Assembly: GCF_016808335.1 (NCBI RefSeq)
Contig: NC_053146.1
Coordinates: forward strand, 42,970,809-43,034,808
Source of the DNA: Panicum virgatum
Taxonomy: Eukaryota > Streptophyta > Magnoliopsida > Poales > Poaceae
Length of the DNA stretch: 64,000 bases
Reading direction: 5' to 3'
Both the position numbers and the translations under genes were made by a program. A model generated the notes under the pieces. It ran no database searches and was not told the DNA's origin. It worked only from the letters and a program-made list of their open reading frames with translations. The stretch's first letter is position 1; the number at the start of each line of letters is the position of its first letter. Shown piece by piece: positions 34,197 through 46,349 of the stretch.

Positions 34197-37100
34197 TTAT
34201 TTGGCTGACTCCACCTTTGCAGTACCTATACATAAACAAGAAGTTCGATTAATACAGATCATGGTCGGATCAAAAAACAAGAGATGCAGGGCCACAGGTC
34301 ATACCAGCTGGTGTGAGCCAATCCTGAATACAGACAAGTTCCTCAACCCGGTTTCTACCTGACTCAGATATCACGAATCTCGCAGTTTTTGTTGCTGCAT
34401 TGTAGTTGTTACTGCAAGGTTGTGCTAATATATCGCGTGCCATCCGACCAATGGTTGGATAGGTCTGGCAATGTTCCTTCCACCATCTTAGAACGCTGGA
34501 TTCACCTGTTGCCGGACATGCCTCTTGCAAGTACTGATCAAGTTCAGTCAGTGGTCGCTTACCATATGGACATTCAGAGTATAGATACAACTCATGCAGA
34601 ATATCTCTACCTATGAACTTTCTTCCCATGCTAATTTCTGACCAGGAAGTACAATTAGGTTCTTGCACCTGACTCGAATATTCAAAGTAGAGGTTAAGCA
34701 ATGCATCATGCACTTCGCATATATAATCATCTATGTCACTATCCACAGTATAAGAACTCTCCACAGTAAAAGGTTGTATACGTGACTTGATGCGTTCCAG
34801 ATGGTATCTAGGATCCATCACCATGGGCATACAAAAATGCAAGAAACAGGCTTTCCAGCATTCCTTGAACTTCCTTTCCATCTTACACAACATAATGGAA
34901 ATTCCTTCCTCCTTTTCACGCTGAAGGACTTTCCAGACTGGCTTAAACCTATCAGTTTCAGTATTACGATCCACCTTTTCCTTCACATTCCACAACTTAT
35001 CAAACAAAGCAGCTGGACTAGGAAACTTGTGCACGAAGTCCTTGCATTTATGAAAATATTCCAAGATATCACAAATTTTCTGTGCTTTTGTCCAAGCTTC
35101 CATTGATTGTGCATATCTGCAGTTGGGATAATATACAAGAGAAGGCATGTAATCCATTTGAGACCTGGAATACTTTGTGAACATCTCCATGACTCTGTCA
35201 AGTTCATCCAGTCCCACCTGAATAACCTCATCAATTAAATAAGTTGCATAACGTGCCACAAGCAAGCTCTGATTTGCAGCAACTTTGTTCATTTTCTGAA
35301 GATTGGCTTTGACATTTGAAGCCACGGAATCATCAACAAATGCATCATCAAGTATAATGCTGAAAATCTTGTCATCAAGACCCCATTCTTTAATAGCTAG
35401 GAATATGGTATAGCTCAATTCTTCTGTGCTGCAAGAGGGATCCACTCGACAAAATGTGACGATCCTGTTCTGCTTCTCCCATTCATCATCAATGTAGTGA
35501 ACAGTCAAGCACAAGAATACCAACAGTGGATCGTAGTGCCATATGTGTGCACTCAGGCAAACACGACATGACAAAGCTGTTAACTTCTCCTTCAGCTTGG
35601 ACTTTTCTTGCCGAAACAAGTCAAAAGTCTTCCTCATCAGGTCGATGTGGGATGGAATCTTGACCGCAGGATTCAAGTGAGCAACAAGTAACCCAAAGTT
35701 GTCCTGTTCCACCATCCTTGTTGCATGTCCGTGCATGGCTAATATCCTGACGAGATCTTCATGAGAAATGTCCTTGTCAATTCCTTGATTTTTCTTATCC
35801 TTATCAGTGGAAACAACTGGCAGTGCTAAATTCTTCTGCTTGGGTGCTGCAAATTTCTCATGAGACCCACTCTGATCAACCTCCTGATTCCTCTTATTCG
35901 TGTTTGCAGGAGTGTCAAGCGAGGCAAGCTCCAGCTCAGGCACTGCACCTGCTGTGCCTAAGACTTTCTTGTGGCCAGATAGCAAGAATGGGAGCCTTTT
36001 CTGTTTTGGATCAGAAACGGCTGCTGTAGTGTTCTTCTGCGTTGATGGCAGGGAGCATGCCCGTGAAGCTTTGGCCTCTTCTGAGCCTGAATGCTAGGAC
36101 TGCACCTGGCCTGGTGATTCCAAAGGCTGGAGGTGCCACCACAGTTGAAGACCCTGTGGCAGTGCATGCATTCAGCATGCACAAGCTTCCCGTTAACAAA
36201 GGAGGGTATGAAGTCATCCCACACCTTGGAAGTGAGCCTTTTCTTTGGCTTTGGGCCCAAGAACAGTGGGCTAGGAATGCTGTCAGTGCTCTCCTCTTGT
36301 TCAACTACATCATTGTTGGCATGGCCAAATGCATCTTCCATTCCTTGGCATCAAAAGGCACGTCATTTTAGTATGAACAAGTTGACGATGGTTTGCCATT
36401 GAACATTGTCCTAATACAATTGAACAAAATTGCAGGGGAGAAATTAACTGAACACATCATTTTATTACAGTGCTCCCGAAGTGTTTTGCACCATTGATCT
36501 AAAAGTCATGGTGATCCAGATTATAAATAGGTCACCATATGTCCTCTTTTTGGAAGTTTAGCATAAAGGAAACAATATATTTTAATACACTCATTATTTA
36601 CATAGAAGCCTCCCATTTTAAGTTACTGGATGCTATGTTGAACTCTAAGAAAAGGGGGTACGATGACATACGGCTTCAAAAATGTGGCCTGATCACTATG
36701 AACTTGACATTGGACAATGCATGACACTCTACATGTGATAGAGTTAGTAATCAGCAATGGGCCATGTATCAAATTATCAATGATATCGAATAGTATCATA
36801 AAAAATGAAACAAAATTAAACATAAAAATAAAATGTCAAATATTGTGTAAACGTATTAAATTGGTTACTATAGTTGAACTACTCATGTACAAAAGAAGTG
36901 AAATGATACCTTTTTATGCAGAGCCATTTCTATTTTACAAATATTAGTTCGCATTAAAAGAGCACGGCATGCGGATATTCCTTTTTTCTAGAAGCATTCA
37001 GAACTTGAATTTTTTTTAGATGGGAAGGCTGCAGAACTTGATTGGACAAATTGATTACTCTACATTACTTTCTATTTCTTGCGACATTATGCAACTAGCA

Positions 37101-37685
37101 GTTCCCATTCTCATATACAACACAAGAGGTTAACTAAATAGATTTCCAGTCAACTGGTCAACTGAAAAGGCATAGACACATAGTAGTTAGATGTTGAGCA
37201 ACTTGAGCAAGGTTATGTCGCTATCTGACACTGTCCTAATGCAACTGAGAAAACTTCTGTTTTCGGAGTTTAACTGAACACCCTATTGATATCGGAATAA
37301 GTGAGCACAGTAGTTGAATAGAACACCAAATTTGGATTTAACATTTCATCAGTGTTGTGTTTATAAAACAATAACAAGCAACCAACATTCCGACAAGCAA
37401 ACCAGATTAATACCGTTCGAGGGGATTAAACTTGAAGTAAAAAAACTCAGAAATGCTAAATGTATATTCCTTTACGCATTTCCCCCTTTCCTGGATGTTG
37501 CTGCTGACCAAGTTATCTCCATTTAATCCATGGAAAAGGGCATGTATCTTGAGTAGGACAAGAAGACCGAGAACACAGTACTAGCATAGCGAGACCGAGA
37601 TAGATAAAGGAGTCATACCATTCACCATTTCCTCGTCTTCTTCTCTGCGGCCGTTGTGGTTGGGACTATCGCACTGTCGATCCAT
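34197..37685 (-). CDS. BED zinc-finger / hAT-transposase-like protein, copy 2 (one frame break)
   Basis: Exons 37685-37619, 36343-34305 and a proposed last exon 34225-34197; all junctions GT-AG and in phase. Exon 1 has the same 67-nt length as in copy 1. BED finger in exon 2 (KVWDDFIPSFV, CMHC, LWNHQARC), then the hAT RNase-H-like part with LTVHYIDDEW, FSIILDD and MVMDPRYHLERIKSRI, and the C-terminal hAT dimerisation domain (PLTELDQYLQEACP, VLRWWKEHCQTYPTIGRMARDILAQP). The frame shifts by one base near 36048-36053, after KRPKLHGHAP; comparison with copy 1 indicates one missing nucleotide, and the rest is open for 571 codons. Where active hAT transposases have the first catalytic Asp (TTDxWTS), this protein reads SAHIWHY, so it is unlikely to transpose; domestication or decay are both possible. 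No flanking TIRs were found. Confidence 0.82.
36344..37618 (-). other. intron 1 of BED/hAT-like copy 2
   Basis: AT-rich, 1275 bp against 292 bp in copy 1, with no recognised element inside. The length difference is the main structural difference between the copies in this region. Confidence 0.7.
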
Positions 37686-38872
37686 ACCTACACACACATA
37701 CACCAAAAAAAGAACTAAATCATCCACCTCCATCTACACGGTCCCTTCCGAAAGAGACGACCAAACGAACTAACCGAAATCAAAATCTGTGAGAAAAACA
37801 AGCACTCGTGTATTATATGCCAAAAAGAACACCAAGAACAGGAGAAAGTGCATACCGATTTCTACAGCTCCACCCTCCATGACACGAGAGGGATGGAGCG
37901 ATTGAATGACGGGCGAGTAGAGGAGGATTCCGTGCGGCGGCGGCTCGGAATCAGGTGAGACGGAGAAGGAAACGTGGCATATCTGCCGCGGCGGCGGAAG
38001 GAGAAACGAGTCGGCAATTTCGGCAATTGGAGGGAAAAGAGGGGAAAAGCTTTCCTTTCCCGCCGCTTTCGTCTCGCGCTCCCTGCCGCCGTGCCGCCAA
38101 ATCCAATAATGGCTCTGAGGCATCTTATTATTAATTATTATGTGTTCAGTCTCTGAATGGCTTCAGGTCTGCATGATCCGGGCCCAAAGTATTTCTGGGC
38201 TTAATTTGCTGGGCCCGTTTGTTACCACGAGCGCTTCTCTCTCCTTCCATTTTTTTTCTTTTTATTGTATCGGTCAAGGAATTTTGAGTGGTAACGGAAG
38301 CTGAGCAGCATGAGACTGCGATAAACGTCTTGTAGTTGTATAGTAATAAAGAGTAAAATGCAATGATGATCTCTAAACTTATATCGGTATGGTCCATCAA
38401 CTTTAAAAATATATTTCTAGATCACAAACTTGTAAGAGGATATCATTTAGATCCGTCAACTTCACAAATGCATTTCTAGATCCACAAACATTTTAAATTA
38501 TTCCCTGCAGAGTCGTATATATTCACATATATATGCATGCAACGCTAATATGGCATAGTGACTATACCTTCCCAAGACTGCCAACGTGGATTATAGTGAT
38601 TGATGAGAATTGACCGTTGCCTCTATTTTTTTTCTCCACCATGCCCGCTCGCTCCTCTTCCTCTTGGCTCGGATTGCTTTGTGGATCCCGCCACTTGCTA
38701 GGGCCGCCAAAGGGCACTCCTCTGGGTGCCTCCGGCTGTGGTAGCTGGGGCCACGTCTACGATGGTGTTAGTGCGCCATGTCTGATCATCTGGTGGATGC
38801 ACCGGTGGACGTGGTGGGTGAGTTAGAGAGCAAACGTATGGGACAACAACCCGTGCCGGATTGGATTGGAGA

Positions 38873-40022
38873 TTTTTTTTTTTCCGAAAGGAGCGAGTGT
38901 TGTATTAAACCGTTGGAGAACAGTACAACCCCTGCCCTTCTACAGAAAAGACCCATAAGAAACTAAAAATTACAACCGCCACACCAGGTTCTAGGGTCCT
39001 CACGTCTTCTTCCTCGATTCCGGACGCAACAGTCTGCCGGAGCCAAGGCAATAGCCGCCATCTGCACCAACGACGAAGTCCACAAGGTGGAGACTGCATA
39101 GGAGGACTTACTGCTAGGCGACGAAGCCGAGTAAATGGCCTCCCAAGCACATCGGCCATCCCCGCAATCAGTGAAGACCGGCAAGACTCTCCGGCAGTGA
39201 CCAGCAACAAGCTGCCGTCCAGAGATGCAATCCGCGGCCGTCGACGAGGACATCAACGACCCGGAAGAGAGATCCGCAGTTGCCGACCATGCCGACAGCC
39301 CGGAAGCAAATCCCTCCGCAGGGACAACCTTTCTCCCCCCCTTTCGCAAAGGAGCAAACAGATCTCACAAGGTGGTGGGAGATGAACGAGTCCCCCGAAC
39401 CAACTTGGAGAAACAAAATTCCGCTCCGGCCGCCGCCGCCGATGAACGCCGTCGCCGCCCGAAGCAAATCCTCCCCCCGAACCGTCAGGATGCGCCAAGC
39501 CCATCGGCCGACTCCCGCCGGTGCCGGAGAAGAAATAGAGCCGCGGTTGCCAACTCCATGTGGTGAAGCACGCAACCCAGCACAAAGCTTGATCCACCCT
39601 CGCCGGCAAGGGAGCCAACGAGCCGGAAGCAAACCCCAACAACAGGGACAAAATCCTCCTCCACTTTGCAAGAGAAGAGAAGGAACCAGACCTCCAAAGC
39701 CCTTCGCCGAGCACGCCGCCATAGACGTTGCCATCCTCGAAGAAGAGCTTGAGGATTATTGCGAGTTGGCGCAGCAACATTGCCGCCTTCACTGAGAAAA
39801 CAAGCTCCGCTGCTGCGGTCGACGGCGAGCAAACCCTAGGCGAGACTAGAAACATAGCTACCCTATACAAGCTCGCACGGCGAGGGTCGGATCCCCTCAT
39901 CTCCGGCCCCGGCCGCCGCCGGACCGTCGGAGACGAGGGGATCGACGAATCGCCGCCGAGAGAAAGCGGATCGCACGGTTTTCGCCCCTCTCGACTGTAG
40001 CAAGGGGAAAATGGAGAATCTA
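38873..40022 (-). mobile_element. poly-A retroposon (non-LTR type)
   Basis: Flanked by the 13-bp direct repeat attggattggaga (38860-38872 and 40023-40035). On the minus strand it ends in a run of 11 A next to the left repeat, after ggtttaatacaacactcg. A long target duplication plus an A tail shows target-primed reverse transcription. The 1150-bp body is GC-rich at its 5' side and encodes no reverse transcriptase, so it is a non-autonomous element, a 5'-truncated LINE tail or a processed transcript. Confidence 0.8.
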
Positions 40023-40429
40023 ATTGGATTGGAGACATTGAGAAGTGGGAGATAAATGAAATGGAAGATGTACAGTCAGGGTGTTATATCCGTATTATGT
40101 GGAATGTATCGTCTCTCTCGGAGGCCCCCGCGTTGTCTCTCTCGAAGGCGATTCGGGCAGCGCCTCCTGCCACTGCAACAACAACCCCCCTCCCGCCATC
40201 CTCTCGACCTCGCCGCCGCTGGTGCTGGGCACTGGAAGCCCGTGTGCCTGCTGGGAAGGTGGCAGGAGGGGGGGCTTCTCTTGTCCGCGGACCATGTCAG
40301 GCCAGCGCCGGGCATGGCGGCGGCGACAACATGGCGAAGCAGATCTGGCGGCTCGGGGCCGGATTCGGCGGCCACGGGGCTGGATCTACGTAATGCGGCG
40401 GCGGCGGCTCCCCACCCCATGCGATAGCG

Positions 40430-40800
40430 ACTGTGGTGGCCGGATCCGGTGCCACCGGACCCGGATCTGTTCGGTGTTGTGGCAGTGGCTTCCCCCACGG
40501 TCGCCGGCATACGCAGGTTCGTGGAGCAGGTGCACCAGTCCAAGGAGATGACGGAGGCGGGGTTCGTGGCGGCGGGGGCGGCCAACCGGCACGACTTCCA
40601 GCCGGTGCTGCTGGGTGGTCTTGTGTTGGTGTGCGTCGTCCATCGCGGCGCACGGGCGGGTGCCCGTGGTGGAGGCGCAGGCGGTGCTCACGGCCGCACG
40701 CAGTCTGCAGGAGCTGACCTTAGCGGCGGCGGCCTGCTCCAGGGGGCGTGTTCGTGTTGCGGCTCGGCCGAGTTGCGGCGGTGCCGATGGTAGGTGCGCG
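40430..40800 (+). other. possible captured gene fragment
   Basis: Plus-strand frame with TVAGIRRFVEQVHQSKEMTE and GFVAAGAANRHDFQPVLLGG looks like real protein rather than GC-rich noise, but has no start or end context. It lies inside the Mutator-like element, so a gene fragment picked up by the transposon is likely. Source gene not recognised. Confidence 0.4.
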
Positions 40801-41854
40801 GTGGGCAGCTGCTCGTGGGTGTGGCCGGCGGCATGCAGGGCGACGGATTCATCAGTGGCAGACCTTCTTGTGCTGCCGGGCGGACTTGGCTTGGTGTGCA
40901 CAGGAAGAAATCTCAGCCGTCGTCATGCTGGCCGGCAATGGTGCTGCTTGATACAGTGATTTCCTCGTTGGAGGCTTTGTCGATGTGATATCCTATTTGC
41001 AGGTTCGTGAGTGTCGGGTGACACAGAAACCGTTTGAGGAAATTCTTGTCTGGTATAGCGTAGCATTGATGACATCGTTTGGTGCCATTCCCTCGGTGGA
41101 GGCGATGCTGCTATATCCTCCTACCCTTGCGCCAAACAGAGGTTTATTTGAAAAGGGCAAGCAACAAATCATTCGGATATCAAGTTTCTAAGCAGGCGAG
41201 TGATGTGATGCTTTGGTACCTATGAATACATTGCAAGATTGAAGCAGAACGAAGAAAAAGTTTGAAGTTTAGTCTTATAGTTTTCTTTCTTTGTTTTATA
41301 TTTTTTCTTGTATTTGTGAAATATTTATTTGAGACCTAGAGTCTAAGATTTCTTGTAACTCTTTTGGTTGTAGTCATTCACATGTGAATGATCAAGCCGG
41401 AATTTTTTTTTTCCATAATCTAGAAATGTCTGTATTACATGCACACGTAGATACATTTGAACCTGTGGTGAACAATTTAGAAAAGTCTATGGACTTAAAG
41501 ATGCACTTTCGGAGTTGAAGGACCTACGCAACACAACTTTGCAATTAAGATTATGGATTCAGAAATACACTTTTAGAGTTAGTGAACCTAAGTAATATTT
41601 TACAAGTTTATGTGCCGCCAGTAGATTTTACTCTATAGTAAAAGTATAATTGAGCATGTGTCTTGTCATAAGAACTGCTGGTAGTGTGGAGGCCAACATA
41701 GACGTTACTGAACTGAAAAACATATATCTGTTCATCTCAACAAAATGTATATAGGCAAAAAGAACAAGAGTAAGCTACACCGACGATACATGAAATTGTA
41801 TCATTATCTCACTTTTGTCCACCAAGTTGCTAACGCTGCTCCCACCATGCACCA

Positions 41855-42020
41855 GGTGTTTGGTTCCATGGATTAAATTGTAGTCACTGTCACGTCAAAT
41901 ATTTGCTTATTAATTTGGAGTATTAATCATAGACTAATTACAAAACTAATTATATAGATAGAGGCTATTTACTAGACGAATTTATTAAACCTAACTAATA
42001 TGTTGCTACAGTAAATAGGT
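41855..42020. mobile_element. MITE fragment
   Basis: Begins gtgtttggttccatgg and contains actaattacaaaactaatta and acgaatttattaaacctaac, a pattern common in grass MITEs. The second terminus is unclear. Confidence 0.45.
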
Positions 42021-42259
42021 TCGACATGTGTATACGGTCCCACATGTACCTACGATGTGTATTCGGCAAACGTGGCATGCTGATAAAGAAATGAAAGGAT
42101 TTAAGGCTATTCGCATGCGTCATACTCTAAATCTATCTTCTAAAAAAATATTATATCCTGAACATCGAGCTTCTCTCCTCTATACTATTTTTTTTTCACC
42201 CGTCATACTCTATATCACATCCTCTATACCAACTACCAGCTTGGAAGTTCACACATCAT

Positions 42260-42687
42260 ACTTTGTTTCCCTCCCTCCTTCCCTCTCTCCTCTATCTCTC
42301 CCCTATCTCCCACCCACGCGCGCCCCTCCCTTGCTCTCTCCCATCTCCCTTGTGCACGGCGGCGGGAGCGACAACCCTATTTTTCCTCCCTCTCCCTCTC
42401 CTTCTCGCTCTCCCGCCCCATCGCCCGACCATCTCCGATGGCGCGCCTCCCCGACGCTCCTCCCTCCCCGGCGGCCTCCCATCGCGGCGCCCTCCCTTTG
42501 CGGCTCTCTCCCTCCCGGCGCGCTCCCTCCGCAGTGGCCTCCCTATTCTGCGCGCTCCCTCCATGGCGCCCTCCCTCCCTAGATCCCCGTGGCGCACCGG
42601 GCGGGCAAGCAATGCCGCCGTGGGAGGGTGAACTCCGGGCTGCCGCAGGCGGGCAAGCTCTCGCACCGGACTGGCACGGGCGGGCTT
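42260..42687. other. pyrimidine-rich to GC-rich block
   Basis: The plus strand is dominated by cctcc/ctccc runs, then GC-rich. The open frames on both strands show no known protein. Contiguous with 43,677-43,900 before the hAT element was inserted. Confidence 0.4.
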
Positions 42688-43676
42688 CAGGGGCGGCGCC
42701 AGGGGTATGCCCCTGTATGCCTAGGCATACCCAAGATTTAGAGGAAAATGTCAACATGTATTCATAGATATATATACTCTCTTCATTGCACAAAGAGTGT
42801 AGTTTTAGAAAATTCAAACACATTACTCATTCAAAAAAATGACTTTGTTACCCATAATTATTTCTACCAATTGTGATTGAAAACTGTATTATTTATTTGG
42901 GTTTCTGGATCCTTAATGAATGCATACATTGAAACTAAAAAAATAATATCTACTGAATATTTGATTCGCTCTATACGTTCTTTTATGCAATGCTTTCTTG
43001 GTATACTTGATATTGCTTTAATTAGATGGATTTCATTACAAGCTAAAACTGCATTCTTTGTGGGACAAAATTTGAATGCCAAAAACTATACTTATTTTTG
43101 GAACGGAGGGAGTATCACATACAACTTATGGACCCAATTCAACAAAGCCTAGCAAGGAAGCCCCAAATGCAAAAGAATCATTCTCTCCGTCTCTGCTCGC
43201 GGCTCGCCCTGAGCCCCCCTGGCTCCGTGTTCGCCCCAGTGCACCTCCGGCCCTCGGCTCTGAGCCCTCCGCCTTCGGCCCGCGGCCCTTCGCTTGTCCC
43301 CTGGATCGGCGTCTGGCGGCACTTCGGCGACCGGCGTTCGGCTCTCTCATCCTGATCACCTCCCCAACTCGGCAACGACAACTCCGGCAGGGGTAGGCCG
43401 CAAGCCCCTCGCCATCCCAGTGCCAGCGCCCCAGCATCAGTGCGAAGGAGGCCGCCACCGGTTGTTATTCACACCGTTCAACTGCACTATTGTTGCACGC
43501 TCGGCTGCAGCTACCGTGTGTTGCGGCAGCGCAAAATGGCAGTGGCAGCTGCAGCAGTAGCCGAACGATGCGATTATGAATTTGTTATGCAACTTATCGT
43601 CAACTATACTGTATATTAGCTTCGAATTTTTTTTATGTTTGGCATACCCAGCCGCAAATTTCTGGCTCCGCCACTG
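42688..43676. mobile_element. non-autonomous hAT element, 989 bp
   Basis: Ends caggggcggcgccagg and, inverted, cagtggcggagccaga. Flanked by a perfect 8-bp duplication gcgggctt (42680-42687 and 43677-43684). It contains a Stowaway and a GC-rich part (43,150-43,560) without recognisable coding. Confidence 0.88.
42777..43112. mobile_element. Stowaway-like MITE nested in the hAT element
   Basis: The right end, inverted, is ctccctccgttcc, the Stowaway terminus. The left end ctctcttcattgc is diverged, but both share the following ..gt(a)tagttttt part, and TA lies on each side (42775-42776, 43113-43114). Confidence 0.7.
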
Positions 43677-43902
43677 GCGGGCTTCCTCAAGCGTGTCTTC
43701 CTTTGTGCGGTCGCAGCCTCACCACCGTCCACGTTGCTGCCCGCCGCCTACCTCATCTTCTCCGCCGCGGCCACCCCTCTCTCTGTCCCCCTTCATGCTC
43801 ACGGTGTGGACGAACGGTGGGCGCGCGGGCCCCACATCACATCAGCCGATACCGGAGCTCTCGTAGAGCGCTGGATTTGGCGTGTGGAGGCCGATATAGG
43901 AC

Positions 43903-44460
43903 CATAGCGTTCCTCTTTACCATACCCGGTGCGGACGATTTTATGCTAAACCTATACTGCAGTATGCGATAGAGGTTCAGGTACCGTAGCCAGTGCGGGC
44001 AGCCTAAGGGTAAGCTAGGAGCACCGGATCGACAAGGTAGTAAAAATATGACGCTCATATTACCTCCAATCAAAGTGTTTCCTTCTCGCGGCGAGATCCC
44101 TAAATCACATTAGCAAAATCCTGAACCCTAGAACTGAACCCCATCTCTCTCCTTTTTTTTAACATCGTCGTCACATCTTAGGCCTATCTCTGGTGATACA
44201 GTGATACATAGCGTTCCTCTTTACCATACCCGGTGCGACGATTTTATGCTAAACCTATACTGCAGTATGCGATAGAGGTTCAGGTACCGTAGCCAGTGCG
44301 GGCAGCCTAAGGGTAAGCTAGGAGCACCGGATCGACAAGGTAGTAAAAATATGACGCTCATATTACCTCCTAATAAAGTGTATCCCTTCTCGGCGGCGAA
44401 GCCCCTAGCACATTTGAGCCCGCAGACCTGAAACCGCCCGGTCTCTCTCTTTTGTTTTAG
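43903..44460. repeat. direct tandem duplication, period 304 bp
   Basis: catagcgttcctctttaccat begins at 43903 and again at 44207. The first ~170 bp of each copy are nearly identical, including one missing base in the second copy; the remaining part is more diverged. Confidence 0.85.
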
Positions 44461-44580
44461 CTCGCGTCACATACGGGTCAAAATTTTTGACCCGAGCCGC
44501 CCTCAACTCTTCGGTCGGGTCGGGTCGGGCTATTTTCGGGCGGGTGGGTCGGGTCCGTCGGGTCGGGCAGCCCATGCCCA
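44461..44580. repeat. gggtc-rich low-complexity block
   Basis: Runs of gggtcgggtcgggc-like pentamers between a gggtcaaaatttttgaccc palindrome and gcccatgcccagg. Frequent at the ends of some grass transposons, but no element was resolved. Confidence 0.5.
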
Positions 44581-44949
44581 GGTTGATGATGTATGCATGT
44601 CTCGCCTCCTTATATATCTCGTAAATAATACCATTGGTAGTGGACTCCATATTTGTCCTAAGAATTTTTATTATCAAAAGAATAATTAGAATTTTAGTGA
44701 AAAATACTAATAATAAATTTGTCTATATATCACCTTGTATCAATGTAGTTTGCTAGTCAATAGGGTGACTGTACGCTCTCAGTTACACTAACGGGGATTA
44801 ACCTCTTTTGACTTTTTTTGGTACGTTTTGGGACCTTAAATAAGCACCCACCTCTAATCACATTTTTACAAATCCCCCCTTCTCCCTCCTACACCTCCTG
44901 CACATCCTCTTGGATATTGATCCTGCGGTCCAGATTATAAGCTTGCATG

Positions 44950-45256
44950 CGAACTGATCGTAGATCAGTTGGTTAGGTCCCTTGTGGTGGAAACTACCCA
45001 CCCGGGTTCAAGTCCTCGACTTGGCACAGGTGCTCGCACTTTTCTGGTTTTATTCTAGAATTTTCCGGCGTTATGCGTTAAGTGGTAAGCGATGTTCCCG
45101 TCGACAACGAGACGCCAATGGTGACTTCGGAAATCTCCAGGTCTGCCGGTCCAGTCCTTCGGAGGTGCTCATAGGGGTAGGGTTTGCGTACGTGTGTTCA
45201 TTGAGATGAGTGTGCGTGCGTGTTGTGAGCATCTGCGTTGTACTATACTAAAAAAA
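44950..45256 (+). mobile_element. tRNA-derived SINE with perfect 17-bp target duplication
   Basis: Flanked by gattataagcttgcatg at 44933-44949 and 45257-45273. The 5' part has a Pol III A box (tagatcagttggttagg) and B box (gggttcaagtcc); the body ends with gtgtgcgtgcgtg-type sequence and an A-rich tail (ctaaaaaaa). The intact duplication indicates a fairly recent insertion. Confidence 0.92.
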
Positions 45257-45457
45257 GATTATAAGCTTGCATGGTTACACGAAGAGGTTGATTTGCACCT
45301 GATATATCACAATCCTGATTCTACGGGTGACCAGGCGTTCGGAACCTCATGGTCAATTCGATCGCTTGATTCAAGTGCGTGGGTCCCACAATGGCATCAT
45401 TATTATCTTCTACCGTCCTGCCGTCCTCATCCAGCGCCCAGCGGCTTCTTCTCCTTT

Positions 45458-45723
45458 GGCAGTGTTTAGATTCGTAAAAAGGTGGTAAAAAGAGTCACGG
45501 CGGATACTGTAGCACACTGTAGCACTTTTCGTTTGTTTGTGATAATTGTTGTCCTACCATGACCTAACTAGACTCAAAAGATTCGTCTCGTCGTGTACAT
45601 CAAAACTATGCAATTAGTTTTTTATTTATCTATATTTAATGCTCCATGCATGAGGCAAAAGATTTGATGTGATAGATGAATAGTGAAGTTTGGAGAGAAA
45701 AATTTTGGAACTAAACACAGCCC
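45458..45723. mobile_element. Tourist-like MITE, family A, copy 1
   Basis: Inverted match to 56,065-56,320 and 59,498-59,763. Shared core: cgtcgtgtacatcaaaacta and the catgcatgaggcaaaag / tttggagagaaa ends. The right end reads ctaaacacagccc; the left end has ggcagtgtttag. Confidence 0.8.
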
Positions 45724-45931
45724 GTGTATTTTTTGTTGCCGCACACGACAAACATTATGCTTTTGCCATGTATGTGTGTTTGTCGTGTGTTTTTTTTTGT
45801 GGCACATGACAAATATCGTCTTTACCATATGCTAAATGTTTACCGTGTGTTTAATTGCAAATACTTGCCGTGTACTTGAGATATTGGTCACGGTAGAGTC
45901 ATGCACGGCAAACGGACAGTTTCCGGTAGTG
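45724..45931. mobile_element. CACTA-type transposon 3' end
   Basis: Ends tttccggtagtg, the inverse of cactaccggaaa, preceded by repeated gccgtgt / cacgacaa motifs typical of CACTA subterminal regions. The other end was not found. It abuts the MITE on its left. Confidence 0.72.
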
Positions 45932-46349
45932 GGCCGTCACTCGTCCCGTCCACCTGATGACACCGGCTCGCTTTCCTGCAGCAACTCGTATGCTGCCTGG
46001 CGGCCGGGCCTGGGCTGCAGCTAGCTGCCCGCCGGCAATGCCTGCCGCACGCATCCACGGCCGGCGGCCGCATGCAGCCTGCACGCGTCGCGCGCTCGCA
46101 CGCCACCACCGGTAGTGTGTCGTCCTACTCACCATCGCATTGCATCTGAAAATGCCTGACTGAATTGACGACCGGACGGGGCCGTGTCCAGATCAATATC
46201 ATTCTGCTGAGGATTTAATTTATCGGTCATGGCCTGTGTCCAGATTCTAGAGCTAGCTGCACGCCGGGACAGGCTAGGCGCTGTCTGCCGCCATCTTTTG
46301 GAGGAGCAGTAAGGCTTGGATTCAATACAGAGCGGTCGATCTCAATCCT

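Larger units (their letters stand above)
38348..41633. mobile_element. Mutator-like element, non-autonomous, with captured GC-rich DNA
   Basis: The outer ends are degenerate inverted repeats starting gagtaaaat, then ggtccrtcaact..aaa.tatttctrgatc-like segments repeated in tandem (38,351-38,500; inverse of 41,450-41,633). Flanks tatagtaat (38339-38347) and tatagtaaa (41634-41642) agree in 8 of 9 bases, fitting the 9-bp Mutator duplication. Inside are GC-rich segments and one retroposon. No transposase is seen. Confidence 0.65.

Noticed and set aside
34197..37685. Active autonomous hAT transposon
   Set aside because: No terminal inverted repeats or 8-bp duplication found around the gene, one frame break, and a catalytic Asp position not conserved.
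39168..40901. Long GC-rich frames on both strands
   Set aside because: They lie in the retroposon and Mutator-like element, overlap on both strands and match no protein I recognise; only 40,430-40,800 is kept as a possible captured fragment.
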